Below, one piece after another: positions 27,716-37,536 of a DNA stretch of 64,000 nucleotides; position 1 is the stretch's first letter, and the number at the start of each line of letters is the position of its first letter. The position numbers and the translations under genes are program-made. The notes under the pieces were generated by a model. That model did not search any database. It was not told the DNA's origin and was given only the letters and a program-made list of their open reading frames with translations. Origin of the DNA: Corallococcus soli (lineage in GTDB: Bacteria; Myxococcota; Myxococcia; Myxococcales; Myxococcaceae). The stretch lies in NCBI RefSeq assembly GCF_014930455.1, contig NZ_JAAIYO010000001.1, positions 1,364,001 to 1,428,000 of the forward strand, in the 5' to 3' direction.

Positions 27716-29494
27716 TCAGTCCTGGCCCAGCGCGGCGCCCTCGTTGCGCGGGTCGCTGGATGAATAGCGCAGGTTCGTGCGCGGATCGCTGTAGACGGCC
27801 TCCGCGTCCCCCCACGCCTCCAGGCGGCGAATCTTATGGCCGCGGGCCTCCAGCGTGGCCAGCGTCGCGGGCTCCAGGCCCCACCGGTCCACCCACAATT
27901 CGTCCGGGAGGTACTGGTGGTGCAGCCGGCCGGCGCCCACCGCGCGCGTCACGTCCATGCCCTGGTCCACCACGTTGGTGATGGCCTGGATGACGGTGGT
28001 GGGGATGGTGGAGCCGCCGGGGCTGCCCACCGCCATCATCACGCGCTTCGGGTCCTCCCTGGCGAACACCAGCGTGGGGGACATGGAGGACAGGGGCACC
28101 TTGCCGGGCTGGATGGCGTTGGGTTCGCCCGTGACGAGCCCGTACGCGTTGGGCACGCCCGGCTGCGCGGCGAAGTCGTCCATCTCGTCGTTGAGGAGCA
28201 CGCCGGTGCCCTTGCCCACGAGGCACGAACCGAAGCTGTAGTTGACCGTCGTCGTCAGGGCCACCGCGTTGCCGTCCTTGTCGATGACGGAGATGTGCGT
28301 GGTGTTCTTCTTCTCCGGCTCCGGCGTGAGGGGGCCCCCATCACGGCGCAGCGTGGAGGCCGGGCCGCCCGTCACTGGCGCCAGCAGCGAAGCGCTCGCG
28401 GTGGCCTTCTTCGGGTCGATGCTGCCCGCCAGGTCCGCGATGTGGCCGGGCGACGTCAGCCGCTCCAGCGGCACCTGCACGAAGGCCGGGTCGCCCAGGT
28501 ACTTCGCGCGGTCCACGTAGGCGCGCCGCACCGCCTCCACGTAGAGGTGCAGCGAATCCGGGTCGCGGTACGGCACGCCCTGGGGCCGCAGCTGCTGCAG
28601 CATGCCCAGCACCTGCACCACGGCCAGCCCTCCGGCGCTCGGCGGCGGCATGGTGAGGATGCGGTGGCCCCGGTAGGTGGTCTCCAGCGGCGTGGCCTTG
28701 CGCGTCTTGTACGCCGTCAGGTCCTCCTGGGTGAGCACGCCGCCCGCGTCCTTCACCGACTTCACCATCGCCTGCGCCACCGGGCCTGAATAGAACGCCT
28801 TCGCGCCGCCCTTCGCGATGAGGCCCAGCGTGCGCGCCAGGTCCGGCTGCTTGAGCAGGTGGCCCACGGGGGGCACCCCGAACGCGCCCTGCGCGTCCTT
28901 CACCAGGAAGATGCGCGCGGCCTCCGGGTCCTGGCGCAGGCACTCCGCGCGGCCCGTCGCCATCTGCTGGTACTTGGGCGTCACCCAGAAGCCCTGCCGG
29001 GCCCACTGGATGGCCGGGGCCAGCACCACCGCGGGCTTGAGCTTGCCGTGCGTGGCGAGCAGCTCCAGGTAGCCCGCCACCGCGCCCGGCACCGCCACGC
29101 TCAGGGCGCCGTCCGTGGACAGCCCCGGCACCAGCGCGCCGTCCTTCAGGTACATGTCGCGGGACGCCGCCTTGGGCGCCACCTCGCGGAAGTCCAGCAC
29201 GCGCGTGTCGCCCGTCTTCGCCTCGTGCACCAGCGCGAACCCGCCGCCGCCCACCCCGGAGTGATAGGGACCCACCACCGCGGCCACGAACGCGGCCGCC
29301 ACGGCCGCGTCCACCGCGTTGCCGCCCTTCTCCAGCATCTTCAGCGCGGCCTCGCTCGCGGGTGGGTACGCGGTGGCCACCGCACCTCCCCGGTAGGGCC
29401 GCGCCGCCAGGGACGGCGCCGTCGCCAGTAGCACCGCGAGTCCTACCGCCCGGGCAAGTCCAGACCCGACAGCTCCAATGTGTGTATTTCCCAC
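27716..29494 (-). CDS. ggt: Gamma-glutamyltransferase
   Basis: 592 residues. Sec signal (LARAVGLAVLLATAPSLAA), so periplasmic. The precursor is normally cut before the Thr of NTTHIS; here Thr398 becomes the N-terminal catalytic nucleophile of the small subunit. SSMSPT and PGGSTIPTT are the substrate-binding loops. It hydrolyses or transfers the gamma-glutamyl group of glutathione and related peptides. GTG 29494 is chosen because AAGGAAAGG stands seven bases before it and the signal peptide follows directly; the frame extending upstream to 29656 lacks coding character. The TatD-like gene follows 13 bp later. Confidence 0.93.
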   Translation of the reverse strand: MGNTHIGAVGSGLARAVGLAVLLATAPSLAARPYRGGAVATAYPPASEAALKMLEKGGNAVDAAVAAAFVAAVVGPYHSGVGGGGFALVHEAKTGDTRVLDFREVAPKAASRDMYLKDGALVPGLSTDGALSVAVPGAVAGYLELLATHGKLKPAVVLAPAIQWARQGFWVTPKYQQMATGRAECLRQDPEAARIFLVKDAQGAFGVPPVGHLLKQPDLARTLGLIAKGGAKAFYSGPVAQAMVKSVKDAGGVLTQEDLTAYKTRKATPLETTYRGHRILTMPPPSAGGLAVVQVLGMLQQLRPQGVPYRDPDSLHLYVEAVRRAYVDRAKYLGDPAFVQVPLERLTSPGHIADLAGSIDPKKATASASLLAPVTGGPASTLRRDGGPLTPEPEKKNTTHISVIDKDGNAVALTTTVNYSFGSCLVGKGTGVLLNDEMDDFAAQPGVPNAYGLVTGEPNAIQPGKVPLSSMSPTLVFAREDPKRVMMAVGSPGGSTIPTTVIQAITNVVDQGMDVTRAVGAGRLHHQYLPDELWVDRWGLEPATLATLEARGHKIRRLEAWGDAEAVYSDPRTNLRYSSSDPRNEGAALGQD

Positions 29495-29861
29495 CTGGAC
29501 GCCTTTCCTTGTGATTTCCGGCCGTTCCCTAATGCACCAAGCCTCGCACCAGGACCAGGGTTTCAACTGGACGACATTTTTTTCCTTGGATTGTGATGGG
29601 AGCCAAGGCACTCTTGGGGCATGTGTAGCGACTGGTGGCGTCCATGAGTCCTCCAAACCCCAGTGAAGCGCCGGCCCCGGTGCCGGCCCCTGCTCCGGTG
29701 CGGCTGACGACGTTCCTGAAGCCGCGCTACGGCATCACCGTCCAGCGCAACACGTTGTGTGTGGCAGTCAGCGTCCGGCCTTCTCCTGAAGGCCCCCGGC
29801 CCGTTTTGACGCCCGCGCGCGGTTGACGAGTTGATCGGCGGTCCCTAATTCTCCGCCGCAT
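29495..29861. other. Intergenic region upstream of ggt and glmU
   Basis: Contains a possible 60-residue ORF (29644-29826, listed), a GG-N10-GC element at 29607-29620 reading GGCACTCTTGGGGC that resembles a sigma-54 -24/-12 promoter, and TTGACG at 29823-29828 just before glmU. The ggt promoter on the minus strand should lie around 29520-29600, where the DNA is A/T-rich. Confidence 0.4.
29644..29826 (+). CDS. Possible small protein or gene remnant
   Basis: 60 residues. The central stretch APAPVRLTTFLKPRYGITVQ has coding-like third positions, while the ends do not. GGTGG lies five bases before ATG. A sigma-54-like GG-N10-GC element is about 25 bp upstream of the ATG. It may be a small protein, or the 5' stub of a decayed gene. 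No family recognised. Confidence 0.3.
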   Translation: MSPPNPSEAPAPVPAPAPVRLTTFLKPRYGITVQRNTLCVAVSVRPSPEGPRPVLTPARG

Positions 29862-31262
29862 ATGACAGCTTTGGCAGCGGTGGTCCTGTGCGCGGGCAAG
29901 GGCACGCGGATGAAGTCGGAGAAGGCGAAGGTCCTTCACCCCATCCTCGGTCGTCCCATCTGCGCCTATCCCTTGAAGCGGGCCCTGGAGCTGGGCGCCA
30001 CGTCCGTGGTGCCGGTGGTGGGACATCAGGCCGCGGAGGTGGAGAAGTCCATCCGCGCCCACTTCCCGGACGCGCCCCTGCGCTTCGCGCTCCAGAAGGA
30101 GCAGCGCGGCACGGCGGACGCGGTGAAGGCCGCCCAGGACGCGCTGAAGGGCCACGACGGCCGCGTGCTCATCCTCTACGGAGACGTGCCGCTGCTGCGC
30201 AAGGAGACGCTCCAGGCGCTCCTGTCCGCGCATGACGCCGCGGGCGGGGTGCTGGCCATGGTGTCCACCACCCTGGAGGACCCGACGGGCTACGGCCGCG
30301 TCATCCGCGAGGGCGGCAAGGTGTCCCGCATCGTGGAGCACAAGGACTGCACCCCGGAGCAGCGCGCGGTGAAGGAGTGCAACGCGGGCATCTACTCCGT
30401 GGACGCGGCCTTCCTGTGGAAGGCGCTCGCGGAGATCAAGCCCGTCAACGCGCAGGGCGAGTACTACCTCACCGACCTGGTGGAGATGGCCGCGCGCCAG
30501 GGCCCCGTGGGCGCGGTGGACGCGGACGCCACGGAGACCGCGGGCGTGAACGACAAGGTGGAGCTGGCGGCGCGCGCCCGCGTCCTCCAGCAGCGCATCA
30601 ACGAAGCCCACATGCGCGCGGGCGTGTCCATCCAGGACCCGGCCACCGCGTACATCGAAGAGGGCATCACCATTGGCACCGACACGGAGATTGGCCCCAG
30701 CGTCACGCTCGCGGGCGGCACCGTCGTCGGCAAGAACGTCATCATCGGCCAGGGCAGCGTGCTGACGGCCTCCCACGTGGAGGATGGCACGCACATCAAG
30801 CCCTACTCGGTGCTGGAGGAGGCGCGGGTGGGCGGCCGGTGCGTCATTGGCCCGTTCTCCCGGCTGCGGCCCGGCACCGAGTTGGCAGAGGACGTGCATC
30901 TGGGGAACTTCGTGGAGACGAAGAAGGCCCGCATTGGCAAGGGCAGCAAGGCCAACCACCTGACTTATCTGGGGGACGCGAACATTGGCGCGGGCTGCAA
31001 CATCGGCGCGGGCACCATCACCTGTAACTATGACGGGGTGAACAAGCACCTGACGGAGCTGGGCGATGGGGTCTTCATCGGCTCTGACTCGCAGCTCGTC
31101 GCGCCGGTGAAGGTGGGGGACGGCGGGTATGTCGGCGCGGGCACCACGGTGACGAAGAATGTGCCTCCGGGGAGCCTCGCTGTGTCCCGTGCGCCGCAGG
31201 TGGTGAAGGAGGGTTGGGTGGCGGGCAAGAAGGCGCGGCAGGCGAAGGTGAAGGCAGGCTGA
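29862..31262 (+). CDS. glmU: Bifunctional GlmU: N-acetylglucosamine-1-phosphate uridyltransferase / glucosamine-1-phosphate acetyltransferase
   Basis: 466 residues. The N-terminal pyrophosphorylase domain has [19 protein letters not shown] (an L-x-A-G-x-G-T-R-M signature) and the usual Lys. From about residue 255 a left-handed beta helix of hexapeptide repeats ([20 protein letters not shown]) forms the acetyltransferase. It makes UDP-GlcNAc for peptidoglycan and LPS. TTGACG at 29823-29828 with a weak -10 would start transcription almost at the ATG, and no ribosome-binding site is visible, so a leaderless mRNA is possible. glmS follows after about 100 bp. Confidence 0.96.
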   Translation: MTALAAVVLCAGKGTRMKSEKAKVLHPILGRPICAYPLKRALELGATSVVPVVGHQAAEVEKSIRAHFPDAPLRFALQKEQRGTADAVKAAQDALKGHDGRVLILYGDVPLLRKETLQALLSAHDAAGGVLAMVSTTLEDPTGYGRVIREGGKVSRIVEHKDCTPEQRAVKECNAGIYSVDAAFLWKALAEIKPVNAQGEYYLTDLVEMAARQGPVGAVDADATETAGVNDKVELAARARVLQQRINEAHMRAGVSIQDPATAYIEEGITIGTDTEIGPSVTLAGGTVVGKNVIIGQGSVLTASHVEDGTHIKPYSVLEEARVGGRCVIGPFSRLRPGTELAEDVHLGNFVETKKARIGKGSKANHLTYLGDANIGAGCNIGAGTITCNYDGVNKHLTELGDGVFIGSDSQLVAPVKVGDGGYVGAGTTVTKNVPPGSLAVSRAPQVVKEGWVAGKKARQAKVKAG

Positions 31263-31365
31263 GTCCTGACGCCTGCCTGGTGGTCGGACGGTAGGGCGTG
31301 GTTGGGCGTGACAAGGTTTCCCGTGGTTTGCTCTGGCGGGCGCGGGTCGAGAAAGAGGCAGGAAC

Positions 31366-33201
<1,836 letters not shown>

Positions 33202-33236
33202 CGACACGGCGCTTCAACGCCTGACGCAACGAAAGA

Positions 33237-33270
33237 GCCCGGTCCCCTCCAGCAGGGGCCCGGGCTTCTT
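33237..33270 (+). terminator. Intrinsic terminator after glmS
   Basis: GCCCGGTCCCCT (33237-33248) pairs with AGGGGCCCGGGC (33254-33265), one mismatch, 5-nt loop, followed by TTCTTCGTTT. It ends glmS and separates it from the convergent ECF operon. Confidence 0.85.
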
Positions 33271-33306
33271 CGTTTCCTCACGGTGGTCAGACGCCTCCGG
33301 GGCCGC

Positions 33307-33642
33307 TCAGGGGGCGTCTTCCGCCAGCTCCAGCAGGACTTCCAGGTCCGCCGCCGCGTCCAGCGACTCCAGCAGCTCCAGGTTGTCCACCACCTCGCGG
33401 TCCTCGTCGGTGAGCACTGGCTCCTGGCGGCGCGCGTCGGTGGGGGCGGGGCGCGCCTGGCCGGTGGGCGCGGGCTCCTCGCGGCGCGCATCGGTGGTGC
33501 TGGTGCGAGCCTCCGTTCCGGTGCTCGCGGGCCCGTCGCGGCGGATGTCGGTGGTGGCGGGCTGCTCCGGAACTCTCTGCGCCCAGGCGGGCAGGGCGCC
33601 CGCGAGCGCGAACAGCAGCAGCCACCGGGGGGCGAGCGTCAC
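33307..33642 (-). CDS. Small secreted acidic protein, last gene of ECF operon
   Basis: 111 residues. Sec signal (LLLFALAGALPAWA), then an Arg/Pro/Thr-rich low-complexity region with repeats (TDIRRDGPA, TDARREEPA, TDARRQEPV). The C-terminal 40 residues are an acidic leucine-rich stretch: REVVDNLELLESLDAAADLE. The same NLEL-x-E type segment appears at the C-terminus of the anti-sigma factor two genes upstream. The start overlaps the DUF3106-like gene (ATGA). Probably periplasmic. I know no function; the shared motif suggests that it competes for, or joins, the same interaction as the anti-sigma tail. Confidence 0.72.
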   Translation of the reverse strand: MTLAPRWLLLFALAGALPAWAQRVPEQPATTDIRRDGPASTGTEARTSTTDARREEPAPTGQARPAPTDARRQEPVLTDEDREVVDNLELLESLDAAADLEVLLELAEDAP

Positions 33643-34142
33643 TTGCGCCGCCTTTCGCGCAGCCGCTCGCGAGCCTCCTGCCGCTCCTCGGCGGACATCT
33701 GCCGCCAGCGGCGCAGGTTCTCCATGATCTGCTCGCGCCGCTCCGGGTGTTCCTTCAGGTAGGCGCGCATCCGCTGGCGCAGCTCCGCGCGGCGCTCCGC
33801 GGACTGGCCGCGCAGGTCGCGCACGTGTTCGCGCACCGCCTGTCGCTCCTTGGGCGACAGGCGCCGGAATTCGCGCAGGTTGGTGCGCAGCCGCTCCCGC
33901 TCCTCGGGTGGGAGCTGCCGCCAGCGCCGGAGGTTCTCGCGCACGCGCGCCTGCTCCTTGGGCGGCATCGCCTTGAACTCACGCAGCTTCGCGCGCAGGG
34001 CTTCCTTCTGCTCCGGCGGGAGCTGCTCGAAGCGCTCCGCGGCCGTGGGCGTCGGGGCGTTCGCCGCGCGGGCCGCCGTGGCCGGCAGCAGGGCCAGCGT
34101 CACCGCCACGGCCAGGGCCGCCAGGGTCGTTCTTCCCACCAT
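33639..34142 (-). CDS. DUF3106-like periplasmic protein with seven 18-residue repeats
   Basis: 167 residues. A signal peptide (TLAALAVAVTLALLPATAARA) is followed by a short linker. From residue 42 to the last residue there are seven consecutive 18-residue repeats, with no gap; the third reads PPEERERLRTNLREFRRL. The pattern is P/S-P-x-E/K-E-R-x-x-L-R-x-N-L-R-x-x-R-x, a charged, Arg-rich helix each. This fits DUF3106-type proteins that accompany sigma/anti-sigma pairs and resembles CpxP/Spy-like helical envelope proteins. ATG 34142 overlaps the anti-sigma stop. It is probably a periplasmic sensor or chaperone that tunes the anti-sigma factor. Confidence 0.82.
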   Translation of the reverse strand: MVGRTTLAALAVAVTLALLPATAARAANAPTPTAAERFEQLPPEQKEALRAKLREFKAMPPKEQARVRENLRRWRQLPPEERERLRTNLREFRRLSPKERQAVREHVRDLRGQSAERRAELRQRMRAYLKEHPERREQIMENLRRWRQMSAEERQEARERLRERRRK

Positions 34143-34621
34143 CACGGCGTCCCCAGTTCGTGGAGGTTCTCGACGACCTCCAGGTCGTCGGAGCTGTCGA
34201 GCCCCAGCACTTCGTAGTCCTCGACCAGCTCCAGGTTCGTCGCCACCTCGAACGCGCCCGCGTCCAGTTCGTCCAGCGCCGCGGGCTCCACGCCGCCCCT
34301 CCCCATCACGAGCAGCGCCAGCACCGCCGCGGCGGCCACGCCCAGCGAAGGCACCAGCAGGCCTGGCCGCAGGAGCGCCGCCAGCCGTTCGCGCCAGGTG
34401 GGCGGCAGGGCGTCCAGCCTCGCCAGCACGTCGCGGCGCGCGGAGGGGGAGGGCGTGAAGGCGGGCAGCCGCGCCATCCTCGCGACGGTGACGCGCAGCA
34501 GCCGCTCCGTCCCCTGGCAGGCCGCGCAGGTGCCCAGGTGGGCCTCCACGCGGGCGCGGTGCGGGGGCGGCAGCTCCCCGTCCACGTAGGCCGTCAGGTC
34601 TTCTTCGTACGCACAGCTCAT
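34142..34621 (-). CDS. Anti-sigma factor, zinc-finger (ZAS/zf-HC2) type, single-pass membrane protein
   Basis: 159 residues. The N-terminal anti-sigma domain holds His28-x3-Cys32-x2-Cys35 (EAHLGTCAACQ), the ZAS motif that binds zinc and ECF sigma factors. One transmembrane helix lies at about 94-112 (LVPSLGVAAAAVLALLVMG). The periplasmic tail is acidic and leucine-rich (NLELVEDYEVLGLDSSDDLE), repeated in similar form and matching the C-terminus of the operon's last gene. Overlaps the sigma gene (ATGA) and the downstream gene. It holds the cognate sigma factor inactive until an envelope signal, likely sensed through the downstream proteins. Confidence 0.9.
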   Translation of the reverse strand: MSCAYEEDLTAYVDGELPPPHRARVEAHLGTCAACQGTERLLRVTVARMARLPAFTPSPSARRDVLARLDALPPTWRERLAALLRPGLLVPSLGVAAAAVLALLVMGRGGVEPAALDELDAGAFEVATNLELVEDYEVLGLDSSDDLEVVENLHELGTP

Positions 34622-35232
34622 GCCCGACTCCTCGCGGGCACGGTGCCCGCCTGCAACGCTTCAATCCTGCGCGCCACCGCCAGGGTGGCCCGGTGGATGA
34701 GGCTCTTCACGGCCGCCTCGCTGGCCTCCAGCGCCTCCGCGATGTCCCGGTACGCCATGCCCTCGAAGCGGCACATGGTGAAGGCCGCGCGCTCGCGGTC
34801 GCTCAGGTCCCCCAGCGCCACGCCCACGGCCGCCTCCAGCTCCCGGCCACTCAGCGCCTGGTCAGGCCGGTCTCCGTCGGGCCCGGGCACTTCCACCGCC
34901 CCCGCCGCGTCTTCGTCCGCGTCCGTGTCCGGGGCCTTCACGAGGGAGCGCGCCACGCGGTACTCCCCGCGCCGCATCTCATTGAGGCAGTGGTTGGTGG
35001 CCACCCGGAAGAGGAACGTCTTGAACTTCGCCGTCGGCTTGTAGGCGCGCGCGTGGCGGTAGAGCTTCACGAAGATGTCCTGGGTCAGCTCCTCCGCGCG
35101 CGCCGGGTCGCCCACGAAGCGGAACGCGAAGCGGGCCACGCTCGCGTGGTGACGGTCGAAGAGCCAGGCGAAGGCCTGCTTGTCGCCCGCGGCCACCTTC
35201 AGCAGCGCCTGCGTGTCCGGGTCCCATTCCAT
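34618..35232 (-). CDS. ECF-type RNA polymerase sigma factor
   Basis: 204 residues. Region 2 is ARFAFRFVGDPARAEELTQD then IFVKLYRHARAYKP and FKTFLFRVATNHCLNEMRR; region 4 is LSDRERAAFTMCRFEGMAYR then DIAEALEASEAAVKSLIHRA. The linker (DADEDAAGAVEVPGPDGD) is acidic and longer than usual. Regions 1 and 3 are missing, as in group IV (ECF) sigma factors. First gene of a four-gene, fully overlapping operon with its anti-sigma factor, a DUF3106-like protein and a secreted acidic protein. Probably autoregulated; I could not identify a secure -35/-10 pair. Confidence 0.94.
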   Translation of the reverse strand: MEWDPDTQALLKVAAGDKQAFAWLFDRHHASVARFAFRFVGDPARAEELTQDIFVKLYRHARAYKPTAKFKTFLFRVATNHCLNEMRRGEYRVARSLVKAPDTDADEDAAGAVEVPGPDGDRPDQALSGRELEAAVGVALGDLSDRERAAFTMCRFEGMAYRDIAEALEASEAAVKSLIHRATLAVARRIEALQAGTVPARSRA

Positions 35233-35321
35233 CCGTCAGGCATCAACCCCGTTGCCCGGTGGAAGTTGCGGGCGTCTCCACTTTGAACCCCGAGGGCCGC
35301 CCCGGTTACAGTTTCGCCACC

Positions 35322-36086
35322 TTGAGTGACGCCTCCCGCCCACGTCCGCGCACATCCTCCTCCGCCGTTGAAGGCGGGGAGGGGGCCCCGTCGGACCTGG
35401 CGGCCTGGGAGCCCGAACCTTCGGCCCAGGGCGGCACGCCCACCCCGCCGCTGGGCTCGCCGCTGCCCATGCTCCTGCTGGCGCAGCAGGCCCGGCGGGC
35501 CTCCGGGGCGGAGCGGCTGCGGCTGGCGGCGCAGCTCAACGAGCTGCTGGCGGACCTGGCCGCGGAGGGCGGGGGGCGGGTGGAGGCGGACGCCTTCCAC
35601 CGGCTGCTGGAGGGCGGCACCCTGGAGGGGCTGGTGGACGCCGACGGGCGCACCTGCCGCGCCGCGGCGGTGGAGTCGCTGCTGGCGCTGGGCTTCCCCT
35701 ATGCCCTGGAGGTGCGCCCGGAGGACCTGGAGCACCTGCGGAGCACGCCGGTCCTGGGCACCCAACTGTCGCCGCCCCGGGGCGGGCCCTTCCCGGCGCT
35801 GGCGGTGGGCCTGGGGGCGCTGGCGGCCCAGGTGCTGCTGCACGCGACGGGGCTCGTCCCGCCTGGCGGGTTGCTCATCCTCCAGGGGCTCCTGACCCTG
35901 GTCTCCCTGGCGCTGCTGACGGTTGCCTCGGTGGGCTCCGCCCTGTATCGCGGAGCCCTGGCGCTGCTCACCGTGGTGTCCGGGCTGGGGTTGGGGATGT
36001 TGCTGGTGCCGGACGTCCCGGCCGGTTGGGCAGCGGGGCTGGGGGGGCTGGTGGCCGCCTTCCTGGCCGCCCTGCGCAAGAGCTGA
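35322..36086 (+). CDS. Membrane-anchored protein of unknown function
   Basis: About 254 residues from TTG 35322; a GTG at 35259 is possible but the codons between are not clearly coding. The N-terminal half is soluble and helical ([20 protein letters not shown] then [13 protein letters not shown]). The C-terminal ~90 residues have three or four hydrophobic helices ([73 protein letters not shown]). Lies between the divergent ECF sigma gene and recA. No recognised motif. It may be regulated by the neighbouring sigma factor, but no promoter element proves it. Confidence 0.65.
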   Translation: MSDASRPRPRTSSSAVEGGEGAPSDLAAWEPEPSAQGGTPTPPLGSPLPMLLLAQQARRASGAERLRLAAQLNELLADLAAEGGGRVEADAFHRLLEGGTLEGLVDADGRTCRAAAVESLLALGFPYALEVRPEDLEHLRSTPVLGTQLSPPRGGPFPALAVGLGALAAQVLLHATGLVPPGGLLILQGLLTLVSLALLTVASVGSALYRGALALLTVVSGLGLGMLLVPDVPAGWAAGLGGLVAAFLAALRKS

Positions 36087-36142
36087 CCGGCAGAACCCAA
36101 AACGGATGTCAGAGGGGTGGACTAGGGTCTACCCATCGCGTA

Positions 36143-36159
36143 CTAAAAGCGCGTTCAGG
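36143..36159 (+). promoter_or_regulatory. LexA box upstream of recA
   Basis: CTAAAAGCGCGTTCAGG matches every position of CTRHAMRYBYGTTCAGS, the Myxococcus LexA-binding motif as I remember it. It begins 56 bp before the recA ATG and overlaps a possible -10 (TACTAA, 36141-36146), whose -35 would be TGGACT (36118-36123) at 17-bp spacing. LexA binding there would block the promoter. Confidence 0.75.
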
Positions 36160-36198
36160 TGGGCCGGGGTGGCCCACTCTTCCAAGGAGCGACGAGAA

Positions 36199-37284
36199 AT
36201 GGCCGTGAATCAGGAGAAGGAAAAGGCGATCGAGTTGGCGCTGGCCGCGGTGGAGCGCCAGTTCGGCAAGGGTTCCATCATGCGGCTCGGCAACGACGAG
36301 CCGATGATGAAGGACATCCAGGCCATTTCGACGGGCTCCATCTCGCTCGACATCGCGCTGGGCGTGGGCGGCGTGCCGCGAGGGCGCATCATCGAAATCT
36401 TCGGGCCGGAGTCCTCCGGCAAGACGACGCTCTGCTTGCACATCGTCGCGGAGGCGCAGAAGCGCGGCGGCGTGTGCGGCTACATCGACGCGGAGCACGC
36501 GATGGACGTGGGCTACGCGCGCAAGCTGGGCGTGCGCACGGACGACCTGCTCCTGTCCCAGCCGGACACCGGTGAGCAGGGCCTGGAGATCGCGGAGATG
36601 CTGGTGCGCTCGGGCGCCATCGACGTGCTGGTGGTGGACTCGGTGGCCGCGCTCGTGCCGAAGGCGGAGCTCGAAGGCGAGATGGGCGATGCGCACATGG
36701 GCGTGCAGGCGCGCCTCATGAGCCAGGCGCTGCGCAAGCTCACGGGCACCATCTCCAAGAGCCAGACGTGCGTCATCTTCATCAACCAGATCCGCATGAA
36801 GATTGGCGTGATGTTCGGCAACCCGGAGACCACCACGGGCGGCAACGCGCTGAAGTTCTACGCGTCGCAGCGCATGGACATCCGCCGCGTGGGCGCCATC
36901 AAGAACGGCGAGAGCGTGGTGGGCAGCCGCACCCGCGTGAAGGTCGTGAAGAACAAGGTCGCGCCCCCGTTCAAGGAAGTCGAGTTCGACATCATGTACG
37001 GCACGGGCATCTCCCGTGAGGGCGACCTCATCGACCTCGCCTCCAACGAGAACATCGTGGAGAAGAGCGGCAGCTGGTTCTCCTTCAAGGGAGAGCGCAT
37101 CGGCCAGGGCCGGGAGAACGCGAAGGAGTACCTGCGCGAGCACCCGGAGACCCAGAAGGAGATCGAAACCCTGGTGCTGGAGAAGTACGGCATCGGCAAG
37201 GCGGCTCCTGGCGCGCCCGCCGCGGATGCCCCCGCGGAGCCCGCGGAAGGGGAGAAGCGTCCCCGCGTGAAGGCCGTGAAGTAG
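36199..37284 (+). CDS. recA: Recombinase RecA
   Basis: 361 residues. Walker A GPESSGKT at 69-76, [20 protein letters not shown] (Walker B and L1), and the L2 segment ending [17 protein letters not shown]. RecA forms filaments on single-stranded DNA for recombination and stimulates LexA self-cleavage. The C-terminus has an Ala/Pro/Glu tail ([20 protein letters not shown]) longer than the E. coli form. ATG 36199 has AAGGAGCGACGAG upstream; the longer open frame from 35923 lies inside the previous gene region and is not coding. LexA box directly upstream. Myxococcus carries two recA genes; which one this is cannot be fixed without alignment. Confidence 0.97.
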   Translation: MAVNQEKEKAIELALAAVERQFGKGSIMRLGNDEPMMKDIQAISTGSISLDIALGVGGVPRGRIIEIFGPESSGKTTLCLHIVAEAQKRGGVCGYIDAEHAMDVGYARKLGVRTDDLLLSQPDTGEQGLEIAEMLVRSGAIDVLVVDSVAALVPKAELEGEMGDAHMGVQARLMSQALRKLTGTISKSQTCVIFINQIRMKIGVMFGNPETTTGGNALKFYASQRMDIRRVGAIKNGESVVGSRTRVKVVKNKVAPPFKEVEFDIMYGTGISREGDLIDLASNENIVEKSGSWFSFKGERIGQGRENAKEYLREHPETQKEIETLVLEKYGIGKAAPGAPAADAPAEPAEGEKRPRVKAVK

Positions 37285-37350
37285 GGCCTCACGCCGCAGC
37301 CACATCCGGTCCGCCGCGTTCCTCCGGGGGGAGCGGCGCGCGCGGACCTG

Positions 37351-37398
37351 AAGGAAGGGGCCGGTCGCCATTCACGGGCGGTCGGCCCCTTTCCTTTG
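37351..37398 (+). terminator. Terminator after recA
   Basis: AAGGAAGGGGCCG (37351-37363) pairs with CGGCCCCTTTCCTT (37383-37396), one bulged base, across a 19-nt loop. Confidence 0.75.
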
Positions 37399-37536
37399 CG
37401 GGGCAGGGCCCGGGGTGCGTGACGCGCGAGGTCATGCGGGCGTGTGGCGGGGATGTTTCGTCTGGAGGGGGAAGCACCTCTAGACTCCCGGGCCCGGGAA
37501 ACCCCCTTCACCTGCTTCCCGCTGGAGCCCATCGCC

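Noticed and set aside
31263-31365. glmS ribozyme
   Set aside because: The 103-bp gap is too short and shows no glmS-ribozyme core; this element is known mainly from Gram-positive bacteria.
35233-35321. Autoregulated ECF promoter
   Set aside because: AAC-containing -35-like sequences occur on both strands, but none is followed by a clear -10 at correct spacing, so I do not call a site.
37444-37536. Earlier starts for the PhoD-like phosphatase
   Set aside because: They would add about 30 residues before a clear twin-arginine signal, which must be near the N-terminus.
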